Part shown: piece by piece, positions 21,701 through 35,400 of the stretch
Layout of the letters: each line of letters opens with the position of its first letter
Position numbering within the stretch: position 1 is the first letter of the stretch
Source of the DNA: Trichomonas vaginalis G3
Lineage: Eukaryota; Parabasalia; Trichomonadida; Trichomonadidae
NCBI RefSeq assembly: GCF_026262505.1
Contig: NC_067207.1
Coordinates: forward strand, 18,506,082-18,570,081
Length of the DNA stretch: 64,000 nucleotides
Direction of reading: 5' to 3'
Translations under genes and position numbers: made by a program
The notes under the pieces: generated by a model
Database searches by the model: none
What the model was told of the DNA's origin: nothing
The model's input: the letters and a program-made list of their open reading frames with translations, nothing else

Positions 21701-24700
21701 ACCTTGTTAATTCAGGGCTAACATTAACTTTAACATTTTGAAATAATTCGTGATTTATTCATCATTTCGTTATAACCAAACCGTAATCTCTGCTTTTGCG
21801 TTAGTGTTCTTTTGACTAGTGAAACGTCTTCTCATTTATATTCCGAATAAAAAAAATATATTTAAACTTTTATTTTGCTGGAAGTTTTGAATCTATTATT
21901 CCCTGTATTTGTTCTTGAAGTTGATTTTTTAGCTGGTTCATTGTAATTAATAGACCTAATATATTCATTATTTGCATTCTTATAATCATCTGATTTCTCA
22001 ATTTTCTTTTATCTAATTCCTTAACTAAATCATAAGTTTAAACCTCGTTGCTGATATAATGGTTTCTTAATTAAATCTTTGAATGCTTTGAGATAAAGCA
22101 CTGATGCAATTCTTGCTACTATAATTGGTTGGATTGATGTTTAAGTTCATCTTTAACATTTGCGAAAACTGGATGAATAAAGCAACTTTAAAGAATTTCT
22201 TAGCTGAAATTTCAGGTCTAATATTTGCATATTGACCATCAAAAACTGGTTTAAGAAATATTGTGGTAATCCATCCGGTCCCTCTTCAATAGCATTTAAT
22301 TCTTCATTGAAATAAGAATATGGTTATAACGGTATGATTATTAATTGACCATTTTCACCTTCTCTCCAATGTATTGTTTAACAGCTTTTCCATTTTCATC
22401 AAATTGCATAGGATAACGTTTCATTATATGCTTTACGTTTAGGATAATCAGTTATAGTTAATTTGTAACCATTTATGACGTTTAATATTACCTTGACCAT
22501 CAGTAACGAAAACTTCATTATATACCATCAGGTTTTCCATTTGGGACGCCGTTTGTCTGTTCGTGTGCTTCCCAATTTGGACCTTGACGTTTTGGCATAT
22601 GCTTGAGCTTCTGGTAATGTTAAAACGTTTCTCATTTGTTTAACATCTTTTTGAAGACCAGCAACAATATGAACTAATTCTTTCATTCCATCAGGAACTT
22701 TTCATAGTTCTATTATATGCCCCTTTTTTGTTCTCTTATTTTAATGGAACCTGTAGAAGATTTGCCATTTCTGTCATGTTTAATTATAAATAAAAAATAA
22801 AAATTAATTATAAAAAGTTAATCAAATTTAACACTTCCTTTATTTAAATCAACTAATTATTTTTCCATGTTCACCTAATTGCTGATATTGTGTGTAAAGT
22901 TCATTAATGCTCATTGGTAAATTCACTTTGATAAAGCATAACGTTCAACTGTTGACGACTAAACCCACTGAAAATGAAAAGGGTTGATAGATTTGATTTA
23001 TATGTTTGTGCTTAATGCTTTGAAGTATTGAACGCCATAAAGAATGAACACTGAATGTGTCGACATTGAGTTAATAACTGATTAAAAATATGATTTCTCA
23101 TTTGTTATTAGTTTTTGATTTCACTGCATCATCTAGAAAATGAGTGAATGCAAAAATTCTATCAAAATTTGAAATAGAAAGTGTTTCAAATAATTCATCC
23201 CGTTGTTTATCAATAATTTTATCCTCTAATCCTTGCTTCTTGATTGTATTATATAATTCTTTATAACATTAAAAAGTTTTTTAAATAATTCTTCTGCTTC
23301 TCTTGTGATAAATAAATAATTGGAATTTTTGATTAAATGCTTTAAAGATTCAAATGTATCATCTGAAGGTGAACCTGAAGGTTGATATAAATTAACACAT
23401 GTGAATAGGGGAAGTGTTAGCAATAATGATAATTTGTTTTAATATCGTTAATGTTTTACCTTTATTCTGTTTACCAATTGCTGCAGTGATTGAATTTAAG
23501 TAACATTCAGAATATGGAATTTTCATTAATTTTTCCTTAGATAGAGCATTTCTATTATCACTCAATGCTTCATTAATCATATTATCTACGTATCTATTAT
23601 ATACTCCCGCTATTCTTCCATAAGGGGTGGATGAATTTAAATCCACTTTAATCAAAAATAAATTTATAATTTTAACATTTTCTATTCATCAATATTTCAT
23701 CATATGAACTTCTATACTGTGGTGGTGTAACCTGTTGGAGTGATTTTCAAACCTTCGTCCGGTGTCCATGTCCAATATTTAGTCCTAGTAAACCAAACCT
23801 GAGGAGGATTTGTCACCTTTGAACAGTAAGTGTCATTTTCACCCTGAATGATTGGATAAGCTTTCACTTGTACTGTAACTTGGTGAGTTGAAAGTTTCTA
23901 ATCCATCAAAAGAATATACACCGCTCCATCAACGTTGAACTGGAATAGTGCATAAGAATGAAGTTTGGTCTTTCCATGTTCTAGTAATGGTGTGCCATTC
24001 ATCTGCATTCAGTGGTCTAGTTAATGAGTCCTCGTATTTTCTGTGCATTCATTCACTCCATCTAAATCAGAAGCTTGAAGCATAACTGGTAAAGAATATG
24101 TCCGCCCACTGTGGTCATCGCTTGATCGGGGAAGTTTCTGGAATCTATAGTGACCTGAAGAACCTCGAAGCATTGGATTTTTCTAAAACCGTTCTTTTGC
24201 ATTGCATTCTCGGAAATGTTAACACAACATCTGTAACATTATGAAGAGCGTATGAGAAATCTGAGCTAATACCTTCAGGAGTGATGGCAACCTCCATTTA
24301 GTGAACGAACGTCAATATGTTGAGCTGGATCATGAAATGGATCTTCCTTACTAAATAAACGTGGTATTGCTTTAACTGATTCTTCAATTAAACCGTATCC
24401 TGGTGTAATGCATTTATCCTCTAAAACTTCCATCTTTGTGCATGAAATATAACGTCATCAAACTTGTTGCGGTCAGCAGATGTAGGCGGCTAAGCTTGTA
24501 ATTAATTTGGCAGGAAGTTCCGATTTGTTGGAATTTGCGATCATATTTATAAACATGATTCATAATCTTTTCATAATTTTCATCAGTTATCTTTTCATAA
24601 ACGTAATTTTGTAAATCACAGCACTCTTAACGGGTCAACCTGACAAAATACTAAAGTATCCCTGAAAACATAATATTTAAGAATGATTTCACCAAATGAT

Positions 24701-27379
24701 TTTAGGATAATCATCGACGCCTGAAATGCTAACAAATCATTTACCGGATAATCATATTCAAAAGTGACATCAAACTTCTCATTTGCTTTCTTGAAAAACT
24801 TCTGAAGGGTCATATATTTACCATACTGAGTTATTCATATTTTTGAACATTATTATATAACGAATGAACAAACTTTTTAACTTCCTTTCTGATTTTGGTT
24901 TATAAATGTGCAAATGCGAAAGATTCCGGGCGCAATCCATCTGAAAGATAACCGGCATCACCTCTTTCGGTTTTCTACTTCTAATGTGTTTAAAGCTTTG
25001 ATTGATGATTTGTAACAAACGAATTAACGCATGCATTTAAAAGCGGCATCACATGTGAAAGCTTTATTTGAAACTAGAGTTGCTTTAACTTTGCGTTTAA
25101 TATATGTGTCACCTAATTGGTTCACATCATGAGCTGGATTTGTAATTCTTAAATGAGTTTGTTTATCATCAAAATATGGAGCATCAGAGTCATAGCATGA
25201 ACTTTCAAGTTCTCTATAATATCTTCTACCGTCATTTCTTTGCGAATATTTCATTATTCTTTTCGAATGAATGAACACATTTCCATTAATCGGTTTTAGT
25301 GTTTGGCACCAAATGTTAGTCGTTTTCATTTATTAATAAATAAAAATCAAAAATTAAAAGATGAAAATGAATTTTTAATTTTAATGAAATAATCAACTAT
25401 GGCTGCAGGTATATTTAAGAAACTGTGGGATAGAGTAAAAAGAGGAGCGAGTAAAGTTTGGAAACATTGAAGAAGGGAGCAAATTGGATATTTAAGAATA
25501 AAGAAGCAATTAGTGACGTTGGTGAATCAATACACCAAAGCTGCCCAATAAGAGAAGTTTTTAAATAAAGGAGAAAAAGTTTATCAAAGACTACAACCGA
25601 TACTAAGATAAAAATAATATTTATTTTATTTTCCACTATCTACCTCCTATTTTATTAAGTATTCCTTCAGGCTATTCCACAATTGCGTTAACCCGCTTGT
25701 GCTCCCATCGCCGGTTACCTGCTTTAGTACCTAATACTCCACCTATGATAGTTTCTGCCGTTTTGCTACTGGTGCCAAAAAGTTTTGCAATGGGTTTAAT
25801 ATCTTTTTATGAACCCAACCCGCCAGCTTTTTATTCAATTCATCCATAATTTTTTAAAGAATCCTGCCGGCATTTTCTGAATTTAATATTAATTAAAAAA
25901 ATATTTTCCATCACTTATATTCTAATTTTTATTTAATGATAAATGAAACCGATTTTTAAAAAATAAAATGAAAGTGAAAAATGTTCAACAAAAAAATAAA
26001 CGTTGTTAAAACCAATTACTGAAATAAAAATTTTTTCATCTGTTGAAGAATTTTAATGACTATTATGCCTAATAATAAAAAAATTATTTGAAGAATTTGA
26101 CAACATGTAAATTGATAAAATGTTTAAAAGTTGATGGATTCAAATTTCAAAAATAAAGGGGGTGGTTAGTTTGAAATCTATTCCTCAATCAAGAATCACC
26201 TCATTAATGAAAATTAGATGAATTTTAACAAAAAGATAGAAGAGATTGAAGAAAGAATGAATCAAATAATTGATTCATAAATTCAAATAATCATTAGTTT
26301 CTTCATCATTACCAATTATCTCTTTCAACTCTATCTTTTGATAGTCCTTGCGTTTATTTTTTCTGAAGTTTTATCATTAATCTACAAAGAACTTTAGTGA
26401 GGTGGTTTTGTTGTTATAAACCATTTATCCGGAATTAATTCCAAATGCAAAAGCAAATAGGTTTAATATTAAACTTACCTTTATAAACGTCTACTTGTTT
26501 AACCTGGGTGAAATTGGTGAAAGTTTATCCATTAATTGATTCACAGTCACGAATTTTGATTCACTCATTTCATACAAAATAAAAAAATAAATTATTCAAA
26601 AATGTAAGACATGAATTTTTAAAAGTTTATTTTTTATTCATGAAAATATTATTTCTAATTCTTTTACTCTCTCGTATATACTAGATTTGAAGAATTCGGA
26701 ACATTTTCCCATAATCTCCTAAATGTTTTGTTATCCCTAACGTGTGCACGTTATTATATGAAACTGAATAAACTTTATCTTTACTTTTACACCTTTCATC
26801 ATTACCATATATTTATATCTCAGTTTGATTTAGCGTTTTCATATTCATTAGCGTTTAATAATTTCGCAGTCTTCCTTTTTAAATTGATGTTTTATGTATT
26901 CAGGATTTAATATCTACGTTTAATATGCCTCACATAACTTAGTTACTAAGGTTTTTCTACAAAATTTAGGAATTCCATCCTCTTATAATGTCATCAATGA
27001 TTTCCATTTCATTATTTTTTCAATTTCTTCTTCTCGTTTATGAGGTCTTTGATTATGACTCCATTGATTCCATGAAATTAATATTCTTTATCATTATATT
27101 TATACCTCATTAGCTTATTTTGGCTTTCATTTTCATTTAATAATTCACAATCTTCATTTTTTAAATTGAAGTTTAACCCATTCAGGATTTAAACAATTTT
27201 TTAATTAATCGCGGGAATATCTGACATCATCTATATATAGCTTCTTTATAAAAAATAAAAATAAATTATTTTAAAATTAATGTTAATTTTTTAATGATTT
27301 ATAAATAAATATATTTTAATGCATTGTCTATATATAGTGTAAAAAAAAGTCCACTAAACCCTTCACTTATCCTACTACT
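18720..27379. mobile_element. Noisy copy of the element 2 capsid module
   Basis: It corresponds to 37370-45968: collar fibre, structural genes, ATPase, capsid protein, amphipathic proteins and the terminal-repeat gene, all in the same order and orientation. It is broken in nearly every gene, with dozens of breaks, while the counterpart is mostly open. It is best treated as an unpolished version of the same locus and not used for gene calls. Confidence 0.75.
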
Positions 27380-27654
27380 AATATTGAACATAATTAATTT
27401 GCGCTGTTTCATTGAAAATCTATCATTTATTGATTATTTTTTTCAGGTTTTATACAAATAAGTTGATAAATGAAACATGACTTTTGATAAGTTGGCAATT
27501 TTCAAGATCCTCTTTTAAAAAAAACATTGGAAGAGGAACCAAAAATTGATTTATTAATAAAGCAAATGACTCGTGTCAGTGTTAATGTAAATAAAAATAT
27601 GAAATTGAGAAAATCATAGAATATTTTGACTACTTTCTCTCAATTTTAAATTTT

Positions 27655-28578
27655 ACTAAAACCATTCATCTCCAGTCTTAAAATTCTTTTGCGCATTACC
27701 CTGATAGGCTTTCTTGGACTGGACATGGTAGTCGCATTGTTTTGGTCTCTCTTCAATACTTCTATTGCTTTTTTGTTATCCTTGAAATTGCTAATGCGAG
27801 TGGAGTTTTTTTCTGTTATTTTCATTGATTCTTTTGCGATGTCCTTTTGTTGGGAGAAGGAGTTTCGCAGATATCAAGCATGGTCATTTGCTGCTGCGAA
27901 GTGCAATGGTGTCCAATCTTCTGTTGTTTTAGAATTAACATCGATATATTTTAATGCATATTTGACACCTTCGAGATTTCCATTTTCGCAGATTCTGTGG
28001 AGTACTGTATTATTAAAATTATTAGTATCTCTTATTTTTGGCACCGTTATGCTTAAGAGCTTGAACTAAAGCAAGGTTTTCATTATTCTGCTGCACTAAT
28101 TATGATATTATCCCAAATGAGTTCTTGACCCTGCAGTATCCTTCTTCAATTGATTGTTTTAATTGTATTTTCATCCCCTTCTTGAGCTGCGTATTCGGAG
28201 AATTTTGTAAATTTGAAAAAGTTTCTTCTGTTTTACGGCATTGGTGTAGGAGATTCATTTCTAATCACACTGTATTAACTTCTTCATATCTGTAAAGAGA
28301 GGTAATTGTAAAAATGCAGCAAATGCATCTAAAATTAATAAAACATCGGAAATATCTGTGCCCCAAGTTCACTTTTATGACTTTTTATCATCGTCATTAT
28401 ATCTTCTTCCATGAAAAAGTTCTTTAACTTTTGAGAATAATATTAAATTGCTTCTCCTGAGAGTTTTGCTAGCTCAAGATTTTGCAAAAGTCGTATCTTG
28501 TTACGCAATTCATAAAAAATCGTCGTTCTGATACCAAGCTTCAATGTTTTTAGCATAGTATTCCAAGTCAATACTCAT
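27655..28578 (-). pseudogene. Noisy copy of the host ankyrin-protein gene
   Basis: It is the counterpart of 46248-47165 with the same start and stop regions. Several one-base insertions and deletions disrupt the frame, including in T-runs and in the segment that matches the ankyrin repeats. Because the spacer and neighbouring kinase carry the same kind of differences, this looks like sequencing noise and not a decayed gene copy. Confidence 0.7.
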
Positions 28579-29205
28579 TTTTCTAATTTACGACTTTGCC
28601 CAGAAATCTTTTTATCTTTGATTTGAAGATTTGCAAAGTCTGATGTTTTTTTAAGCAAAGTTAGATTCATCATATTGTATTTTTGCAAAAATTTGTAAAT
28701 TTTTGAAGAATTTCACAGGAAAAAAAATTAGTTATATTGCCACTGTTTGCAGATGCTCAATTTCTTGCACTTTTGAATGCTTGTTTCATATGATATAGTG
28801 TATTTTTCTGTGAATAATCCTTTATTGCGATACAAAATTTATTATTTGTACCTCTAATTCCTAATTTAAAAAACAAGTCGGAAAAAGATGTGACGGCTAA
28901 AAATTTACTTTGAAGAAAGATTTACTAATTTTTCATTTTATTTTCTTATACATGGAAGAAAATTAGTTAGCCAATTTGATTTTAAAACAAGGCGTTACTT
29001 ATTGAAGATTCAATGATTTGATCTAAAAATTATCTTAGAAAATCATCTCATTTCTATCTTGACAACAAGTAGGTTTAATCATGAGATTATGCTGTCAATA
29101 GTTGATTTTCATTTTAAAAAATATGATAAATTTAGAAACAAACAAAAAAAATTTAGAAAAATTTCAAAAAACAAAAATAGTCAAAGTAAACAAAATTGAC
29201 TTAAT

Positions 29206-29936
29206 ATCCTTCTAATGGCATTGCGAGCCTCTCATTCATCATTGCTTCATATCAGATAAGATTGTATTATTGATAAATTCATAATGGCATTAAAATCGAG
29301 ACAAATGAGTAAATATTGAAGAAAACTCTTCCGCGCACATTCCTTCTGCTACAACTTCCACATATCTTGCGTTGGCCCTAAAGAAAGACAAATTCGCAAA
29401 ATATTGGTTTCCTCTTCTTGCAACAATGGAATTTATATCTGTATGTAGCCAGTCGAAGTCCGTCTCCTTACGAAAACCTGATTGGTACGCAATACTCTCT
29501 AAATTCGCTGGAAATCCGACAATGACTCTTCTTTGTTTCAAAAGTGACACTTTATTGTCTTCGATCAAAAAGTCTCTCGTATGGACTTCCTATCGGGTGA
29601 GCCGCCGGTATCGCTGCATCCAGAGGATCGACTCTTTACCGTACGTATTATTTCGGCGAATGCTTTGATTCTTGATGAGCATCTGAATATAATGTTTTTA
29701 ATTTTCGTGTCTGGGATCCTATTGACTGTACAGTATCTTCTTTCGTACTCTGAAGCTTCGACGGACTTGGTAAACAAGCATCGGTAAGGTGATGGTAAAT
29801 GTATCATCGGGAAGATGATGACGAAAAGTGGGTGTATTTTTATGTCCTTGATGGTAATTCGATTCTGTGGATTAGGAGTAAGTATTTGTAGATTGAGTCG
29901 TCTGCATCAGGAGAGATGTTCGGAGGTACAATTCGC
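29206..29936 (-). pseudogene. Noisy, partial copy of the host kinase gene cut by the gap
   Basis: It matches the 3-prime half of the kinase gene at 47792-49195 (the C-terminal tail and part of the catalytic domain). The match runs from the stop region to the last base before the N run. Multiple one-base indels break the frame. The truncation point is the assembly gap itself. Confidence 0.8.
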
Positions 29937-29961
29937 NNNNNNNNNNNNNNNNNNNNNNNNN
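29937..29961. other. Assembly gap, 25 N
   Basis: A run of 25 N separates the end of the noisy duplicate from the start of the cleaner copy. Its short fixed length suggests a placeholder and not a measured distance. Confidence 0.95.
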
Positions 29962-30091
29962 ATATTTTACTAAGGAAGGCTATGCTTATGTAAACACTAG
30001 AGATACAGATGGAAAACACGTTCAAATTACTTCTTAACAAATTCAAGAAGCTATATGGCATACCATTTTAAAACAATATATTTTTACATAT
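29962..30091. other. Unmatched contig start of about 130 bp
   Basis: These bases follow the gap but have no counterpart at the matching place left of 11381. Homology to the noisy copy begins with AACTTCAT at 30092. The stretch has a short open pattern (around KEGYAYVNTRDTDGKHVQIT) that resembles nothing recognised. It may be a chimeric read end. Confidence 0.5.
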
Positions 30092-30461
30092 AACTTCATG
30101 AGGTGCAATGACATATGAGTTCACTTTTACAGGGTTGTGTTCGACCAAGTTTAACATTATACCTAAAGCTTGACAAATCTTCTCCTGAGTTTGAAGTTTG
30201 TCTTTAAGTTGTTGGTAGTCGTTTCGAAATCTGCAACAGAACTTAAGTCTCTGCTAACTTCAGGATATGTTGGTTGTTCTTTTACAGGAACAATTGTTAT
30301 ACCATCTTCGTCCTCGTATGGTTTCCCCACTTCAACATCTCTGTCTTTGACTTGACAACAACACTTTGACTGTTTGTTTGAGTTGGTGAATTTAACTTCA
30401 CATCTGCCACCGCCATTAAACCTTTTGAAACACTCACGCTTCTATTTTTCGGAAATGACAT

Positions 30462-30478
30462 TTACTTAGAATAAAAAG
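30462..30478. promoter_or_regulatory. 17-bp divergent promoter space
   Basis: TTACTTAGAATAAAAAG lies between an ATG on the minus strand (30461) and one on the plus strand (30479). TAGAATAAAA is shared with the space at 6294-6311. Confidence 0.4.
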
Positions 30479-30711
30479 ATGAACGTATTCGAGTATCTCT
30501 TCGAATGAAGCAGAACAAAGTTTACACACACAAACAATACAAATACATTGACAGAATAGTTCTTTATACAAACAATGGTAAATGTTATAGAATAGCAATA
30601 TTTGCTGAACCAAAATATTTTCATAAAGCAAAGAAAGTTGGTATAACTGAAATGGTGAAAGTTCTTGACGTTGACAAAAATATAACAAACAAAACTTACA
30701 GATATTTCTAA
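30479..30711 (+). pseudogene. Element 1 small basic protein locus
   Basis: The coding pattern contains YKYIDRIVLYTNNGKCYRI and KVGITEMVKVLDVD, with mixed basic and hydrophobic character. The noisy counterpart starts near 11772. No family is recognised. The locus is broken, with about one break. It lies between the unidentified minus-strand gene and the 3-prime end of the capsid-like gene. Confidence 0.4.
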
Positions 30712-30791
30712 AGGAAAGTTTATCTTACAATATTATGTCAAAACTGGCGTACTGTCAATATTTGACGGAGAGAAGTCAGTTCAAGAACAAC

Positions 30792-32395
30792 TTACTGACC
30801 TGCTGCCAAAATCTGCTCGATGGAAGCTGTCGTTATACCAATCTGAGGAGCCCCAGCAGGTTTCATCGAACGAATCTTCAAAAGAGCATCTTCCGTGAAA
30901 AGTGCTATTGGTTTTGTAAACTTCTTTGCTCTCAGTTCATCTGGACCGTCTCTGTCACCAGTATATTGTATTTGTACAGTACCAACAGTTGAAATACCAC
31001 CATAAAGTCTTCTGAGTCAGCAAATGGAATGCCAAGCCAAAAGTTTGAACGGTCTCCATTTGTATATTGAGTTTTTTTGACCTCCTGTATGAGTCCATAC
31101 TTTCACATATGGCATAATAGAACTTTGCATTTCAGGGTTAATGGTTGTTGTGAAGTTGTTGTTAAAGTCATAGCATCTAATGTCAAGTTGTATGACCTCA
31201 TATCCTCAACTGTAGAATATTCTTCTCTTGGATAATATTTGCCATCTATGTTTATATGATATTTAATACCGGGTTGTAGAAACAAGAATAGTCATTTATA
31301 GTTCGTCTGAACAGTACAAACATAGTATCTGCATGTTTCATTGCAGTTGTTAAAGCAATATCTGTTCTTGCACCTGGGTCAGCACTTTGGTTTCCAACTT
31401 CACCTGCAAAGTCTTTGACAGATATTTGGTGTATAGGGAACATAAGTGGAACTGCAATATATTTGGCAGCTAAAGCATTTGAAATATCTGGGTCCAACAT
31501 ATAGACTGCAAGTCTGCTTTCTATTCTCTTGCATTCAAACTTTTCGCATGTGAACTTAACTGGGTCCCAAGCAGTTCCAGCAGCATTGAAAATAATAGTT
31601 TACTTCATTGTTGAAGTTTGAGAAACCAAAGTCTAAGTCAACTTTGTCTTTGCAAAAGTCACAGAACTTGGCTCCACCAGTTCCAGCTACAGTAATGCTG
31701 AATGGGTCTTGTGTTGGTGCAATGACTAAGTTATTTTTGCTTGGAGTAAGTTCAATAGAAATTTTTCCTGCCCAGTTTGGCAAGTATCTTAAAAACCTGA
31801 AGATGAGGAAAGATGACAAAGGAACTCTAAGTTTCAGTTTTACTTTAGTGGCAGCAGTTCCATCTGAACCAGAAAGGTTAACATAAACTCCTGGAACGTT
31901 AGGGTCAAGTCTTCTTATTTTCTCAATATTTGCATACTGGTCTGTTTGTTCTCTAGCTTGTGGTTGTACTGAGTTTCTCAAAGCGAACCATTCATAGTTT
32001 GCCCATGTTACTGTTTGAACTAAGTCAGAGTTAGAATATATCTTATATCCCATGAAAACTTCTGGAGCATATTGGTATCCGACATAGAAAATTCCATTGC
32101 AACCTTTCTTGTCAGACAACTTGGCAGAAGGCTTTATTTCAATGTCTTGTTCCACGTATAAGAATGAGTTGTCAATAGAAATAATATGAAACCTGTCGCA
32201 AGCAATATCTACTGTTGTTGAAGAACCTTCTCCAAACTCACCTACGTTTCCATAAGAAACAGCAGTTGTATATTCGTAAGTTCCAGGAACTATTTCTGAC
32301 CTTCTAATGGCATTGTCGCATTCGTTATACCATTCGGAAACATTTCCGTTCATGGCATCCAAAACTGTTGGCGTTATATTCTGAGCGGCGTACAT
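30792..32395 (-). pseudogene. Element 1 major capsid protein candidate
   Basis: The largest readable part (31556-32395) begins MYAAQNITPTVLDAMNGNVS. It has long beta-rich stretches such as KVKLKLRVPLSSFLIFRFLR, LPNWAGKISIELTPSKNN and FHIISIDNSFLYVEQDIEIK. The strand pattern and the LP-hydrophobic-polar loop fit a double-jelly-roll capsid protein of Polinton type. Its size (about 530 codons) and place in a block of virion-like genes agree. It is a different lineage from the element 2 capsid at 42293-43934. The locus is broken, with about three or four breaks. The call is by pattern, not by alignment. Confidence 0.55.
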
Positions 32396-32427
32396 TTCAT
32401 ATGGGTAAAAATATAGAATAGTTGGAT

Positions 32428-35400
32428 TTATATATCATAATAGAACCCACTCGGACCAAGCTTTACTTTCTTCCTGACTGAGTTTTTAACTCTTCTTTTT
32501 CCTTCATTGCCACTACTTTCACTAGATGAAGTTACTTCTTCACTACTTTCACTTTGTTCTACTCTTCTCTTCTTCTTTGGTGTCGCTTTTGGTAACTTGC
32601 CCTCTCCTTCAAGTTGTTGCATCTTTGCCTCATGTTCACCTAGTATGTTGTAAATTTCCCATGTCCTTTTTGCCTTTGGGCTCTGGTCGCCCAACTCAGG
32701 TAACCTATATCCTAGAAAGATTTTGTCATAGTTTGTATTTGAGTCTTCGCGTATTGTTTGCATGACTCTTTCCTGAGTTTCCGGTTCAAGCTCTTCAAAC
32801 AGAGCTTGTCCATATGGAATAAGCTCGTTTCCAAATATATGTTTTTGTAGCCTTCTGGTTTTCTTTCCATGTTACCAATAATATCTTTTGTGAATGGAAA
32901 GCTTTTACCCAATGTTTCAGTCTTGCGTCATTTATTTCTGTAGTTGGTTTTATTTTGTCAAGGAACATGTTTTTCAATACTAACATTTCATTGGTACTGT
33001 CCATTTGAGTTTTCTTAAATATTCATCCCTTCTCATTTCATTGTCTGCAAAGTAAGTTTTTTATGACATTTTGCAAACTTTCGTTTGCAAGGTCATGTAC
33101 AATAGGTTCTCTTCCTTCTCTCTCCCTAACTTTCTTTCTAAACTCTTCACCAAATATACCATCTCTATGGTTCTGTGTAGTTCTTGAGATAAATGTTCTA
33201 GAACGTCAGGTGTTATATTTCCTTCAGCCATGTTCATTTCATACTGGTCCAAAATATCTGCATGTTTCATATCTTTCAATGGCATTAAAGCCGCGCTGAA
33301 AATACCAGCTATATCTGGTTCACCATTCACTTCCATTGCGTCTACAACTTCTTGGAATTGTGGTTGTAAGTTTATGAACCACCTATCCGGATTAGCTTTA
33401 TGACCCCATCTCATTGTAGTTCCATAGTCTGCAGAAACAAAAGTAGGTTTGTTTCCATATTGGTTAGGTTCTGAATGAACTTTAAAACAATGTTTTCATT
33501 TTTATATGTTTTGGTGAAATTTAACCTTTTATTTTCACCGAGTTCAGCCAAAGATTGAACGTTATATGGTCGTAAGTAAAAAGGATTGTTGTATTTGCGT
33601 ACACTTTCTTTCAGTACTTCCATTCTATGCTGGATATTTTCATCTGATGTTGGAGTCTTTTGTATGTCGGCGAACATTTTTCGATATTCTTCTACTATGT
33701 CAGCCGAATTTTTCTTAGACTCTTGGAAAGATTCCATATTCTCCGCATACACTTGTTGAGGGTCAAGATTTTTCGGCTGTTCCAAATCTTCATCTAGTTC
33801 TGTGAAGTTAGTTTCCAAAGGAGGGACTTGTTCGTTTCCTTCAGGCTCTTCTAGCTGTTGTTGCTGAACTATTTCTTCCATGTCTGGTTGTATCTGAACT
33901 TCTTCTTGTGGAGTTTCTTGTACCTCATCTGCTGGCATTTCATATATTCCGAGACCGTTTTTAACAAGTTCCCTATTTAAGTCATCCGGACTCATAAACC
34001 TTTCTTCTTTCGTTCCGTCTCTATTTTTTACGCGTTTCATGAAGATAGTTGAATTATCATTTATCTCTGACACCAAATATCTTGGAGTAAATTCATCCAT
34101 GTCATTTGGATGATATGCTATTAAATCATATCCCTTAGCGAGCTTGTATTTTCCAGGTTTGAAATTATATCCCATTTGGTGCTGAACCATAAAGCTAAAT
34201 AGGTTCGGGTCAGTATTTCCTTCCTTGAACTTTCTAATAGCTTCTTTATATCTGTCACTAAAGTCAAGAGTATCTGGGTAACCATAGTCTTCCTTAAGCA
34301 TTTTTAAGAATTCTTGGTTTCCTTGTTCTCTACTTCTTTTATGTCCTTGCTCTGTTTGTGGTTGTTGCTGTGCAGTGTTTTGAACTGTTGGTTGTGGTGC
34401 AGTGTTTTGAACTGTTGGTTGCTGTGCAGTGTTTTGAACTGTTGGTTGCTGTGCAGTGTTTTGAACTGTTGGTTGTGGTGCTGGATTTTGAACTGTTGGT
34501 TGTTGTGTTGGTTTTGGTGCATGCCTGTGTCTGTGTCCATGTGACGATGTAAATGTTTTAGGTAGTCCTGGTGCAGGTGCTTCTCTTGGAGGGTTTGGTG
34601 GTATATAAGTTCCACTAGCTAGTATATAAGTTCCACCAGCTGGTATATAAGTTCCACCAGCTGGCACATATGTTCCATCTGCAGCATAATGTCCTACCTG
34701 ACTTTTCGTTTTTAAGAAAGCATTTACTAGGTCTGTTTTGGTCTGTTGTTAACTCTTTTTCTTGACTTTCCACAACAGTTGCTCTAACGGCGTCATAGGC
34801 ACTTTGAACTGCCTGTCTCGTTGCTGCATCTGTTATTTTCGTCATATTTTGTGCTACTTCTCTTAACTCTTTGTCGAAACCTTCAGACTTCAGTTTCTTT
34901 CCAGATGAGAAGTCGTTCACTAGTTTCACCTTACTATGAAGAGCTTCGAAGGCGTTCTTAAAGTCAGCATTCATTAAAGCTTCATTTGAACTGTCTTCAT
35001 CCGCTTGTATTTTTGTCCTTATTGACCCTATAAGTTGGGCTGCTTTAGCGTTGGCTTGGGCGTCTAACCAGTCATTATTAGCTTTTATATATTCTGCGCT
35101 TTTCATTGCCTTTTGCATGGCTGCGTCGTTATTTTTACTTTCTTGTGCTAAGTTTTCATACTGTACGGTTTGGTTTTTGCAACTGTAAAAGTTTTTCTGC
35201 CTTTACATTTGCTTCAACTTCTTTTTTTATACTCATCGCTATCCATATATGTCTTCAGGGCTTTTTGTTTTATTTCTTCATCTTTCAGTACTTTATATTG
35301 AGTAGTATGGTTTTTCAAATTTATAACATCTTGTTCCATTTTTGCTACTTCTGCTGCTTTTTCTGACACTTTTTTCGCATATTCCTCTGTACTTAGTTCT

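Larger units (their letters stand above)
11381..29936. repeat. Indel-rich duplicate of 30092-48544, probable assembly artefact
   Basis: The segment follows 30092-48544 collinearly from the GAGGTGCAATGACATATGAG start to its end at the N gap. Differences are mostly one-base gains or losses, often in homopolymers, spread evenly over element 1, element 2, spacers and host genes. It contains the right half of element 1 (to 17992), the inserted-segment end and 160-bp repeats (to about 18670), the capsid half of element 2 (to 27379), the ankyrin gene and part of the kinase gene. The last base before the gap lies inside the kinase. A true duplication would not be expected to stop exactly at a scaffold gap. 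Confidence 0.85.

Noticed and set aside
11381-29936. A second genuine nested insertion of elements 1 and 2 with host flanks
   Set aside because: Indels are spread evenly over all sequence classes and the copy ends at the N gap inside a host gene; assembly overlap explains it better.
30735-30992. 85-codon plus-strand open frame
   Set aside because: Most of it is antisense to the end of the capsid-like gene and it is not preserved in the parallel copy.
34314-34552. Plus-strand open frames rich in Cys, Trp and Leu
   Set aside because: They are antisense shadows of the PTVQNTAQQ repeat on the minus strand.
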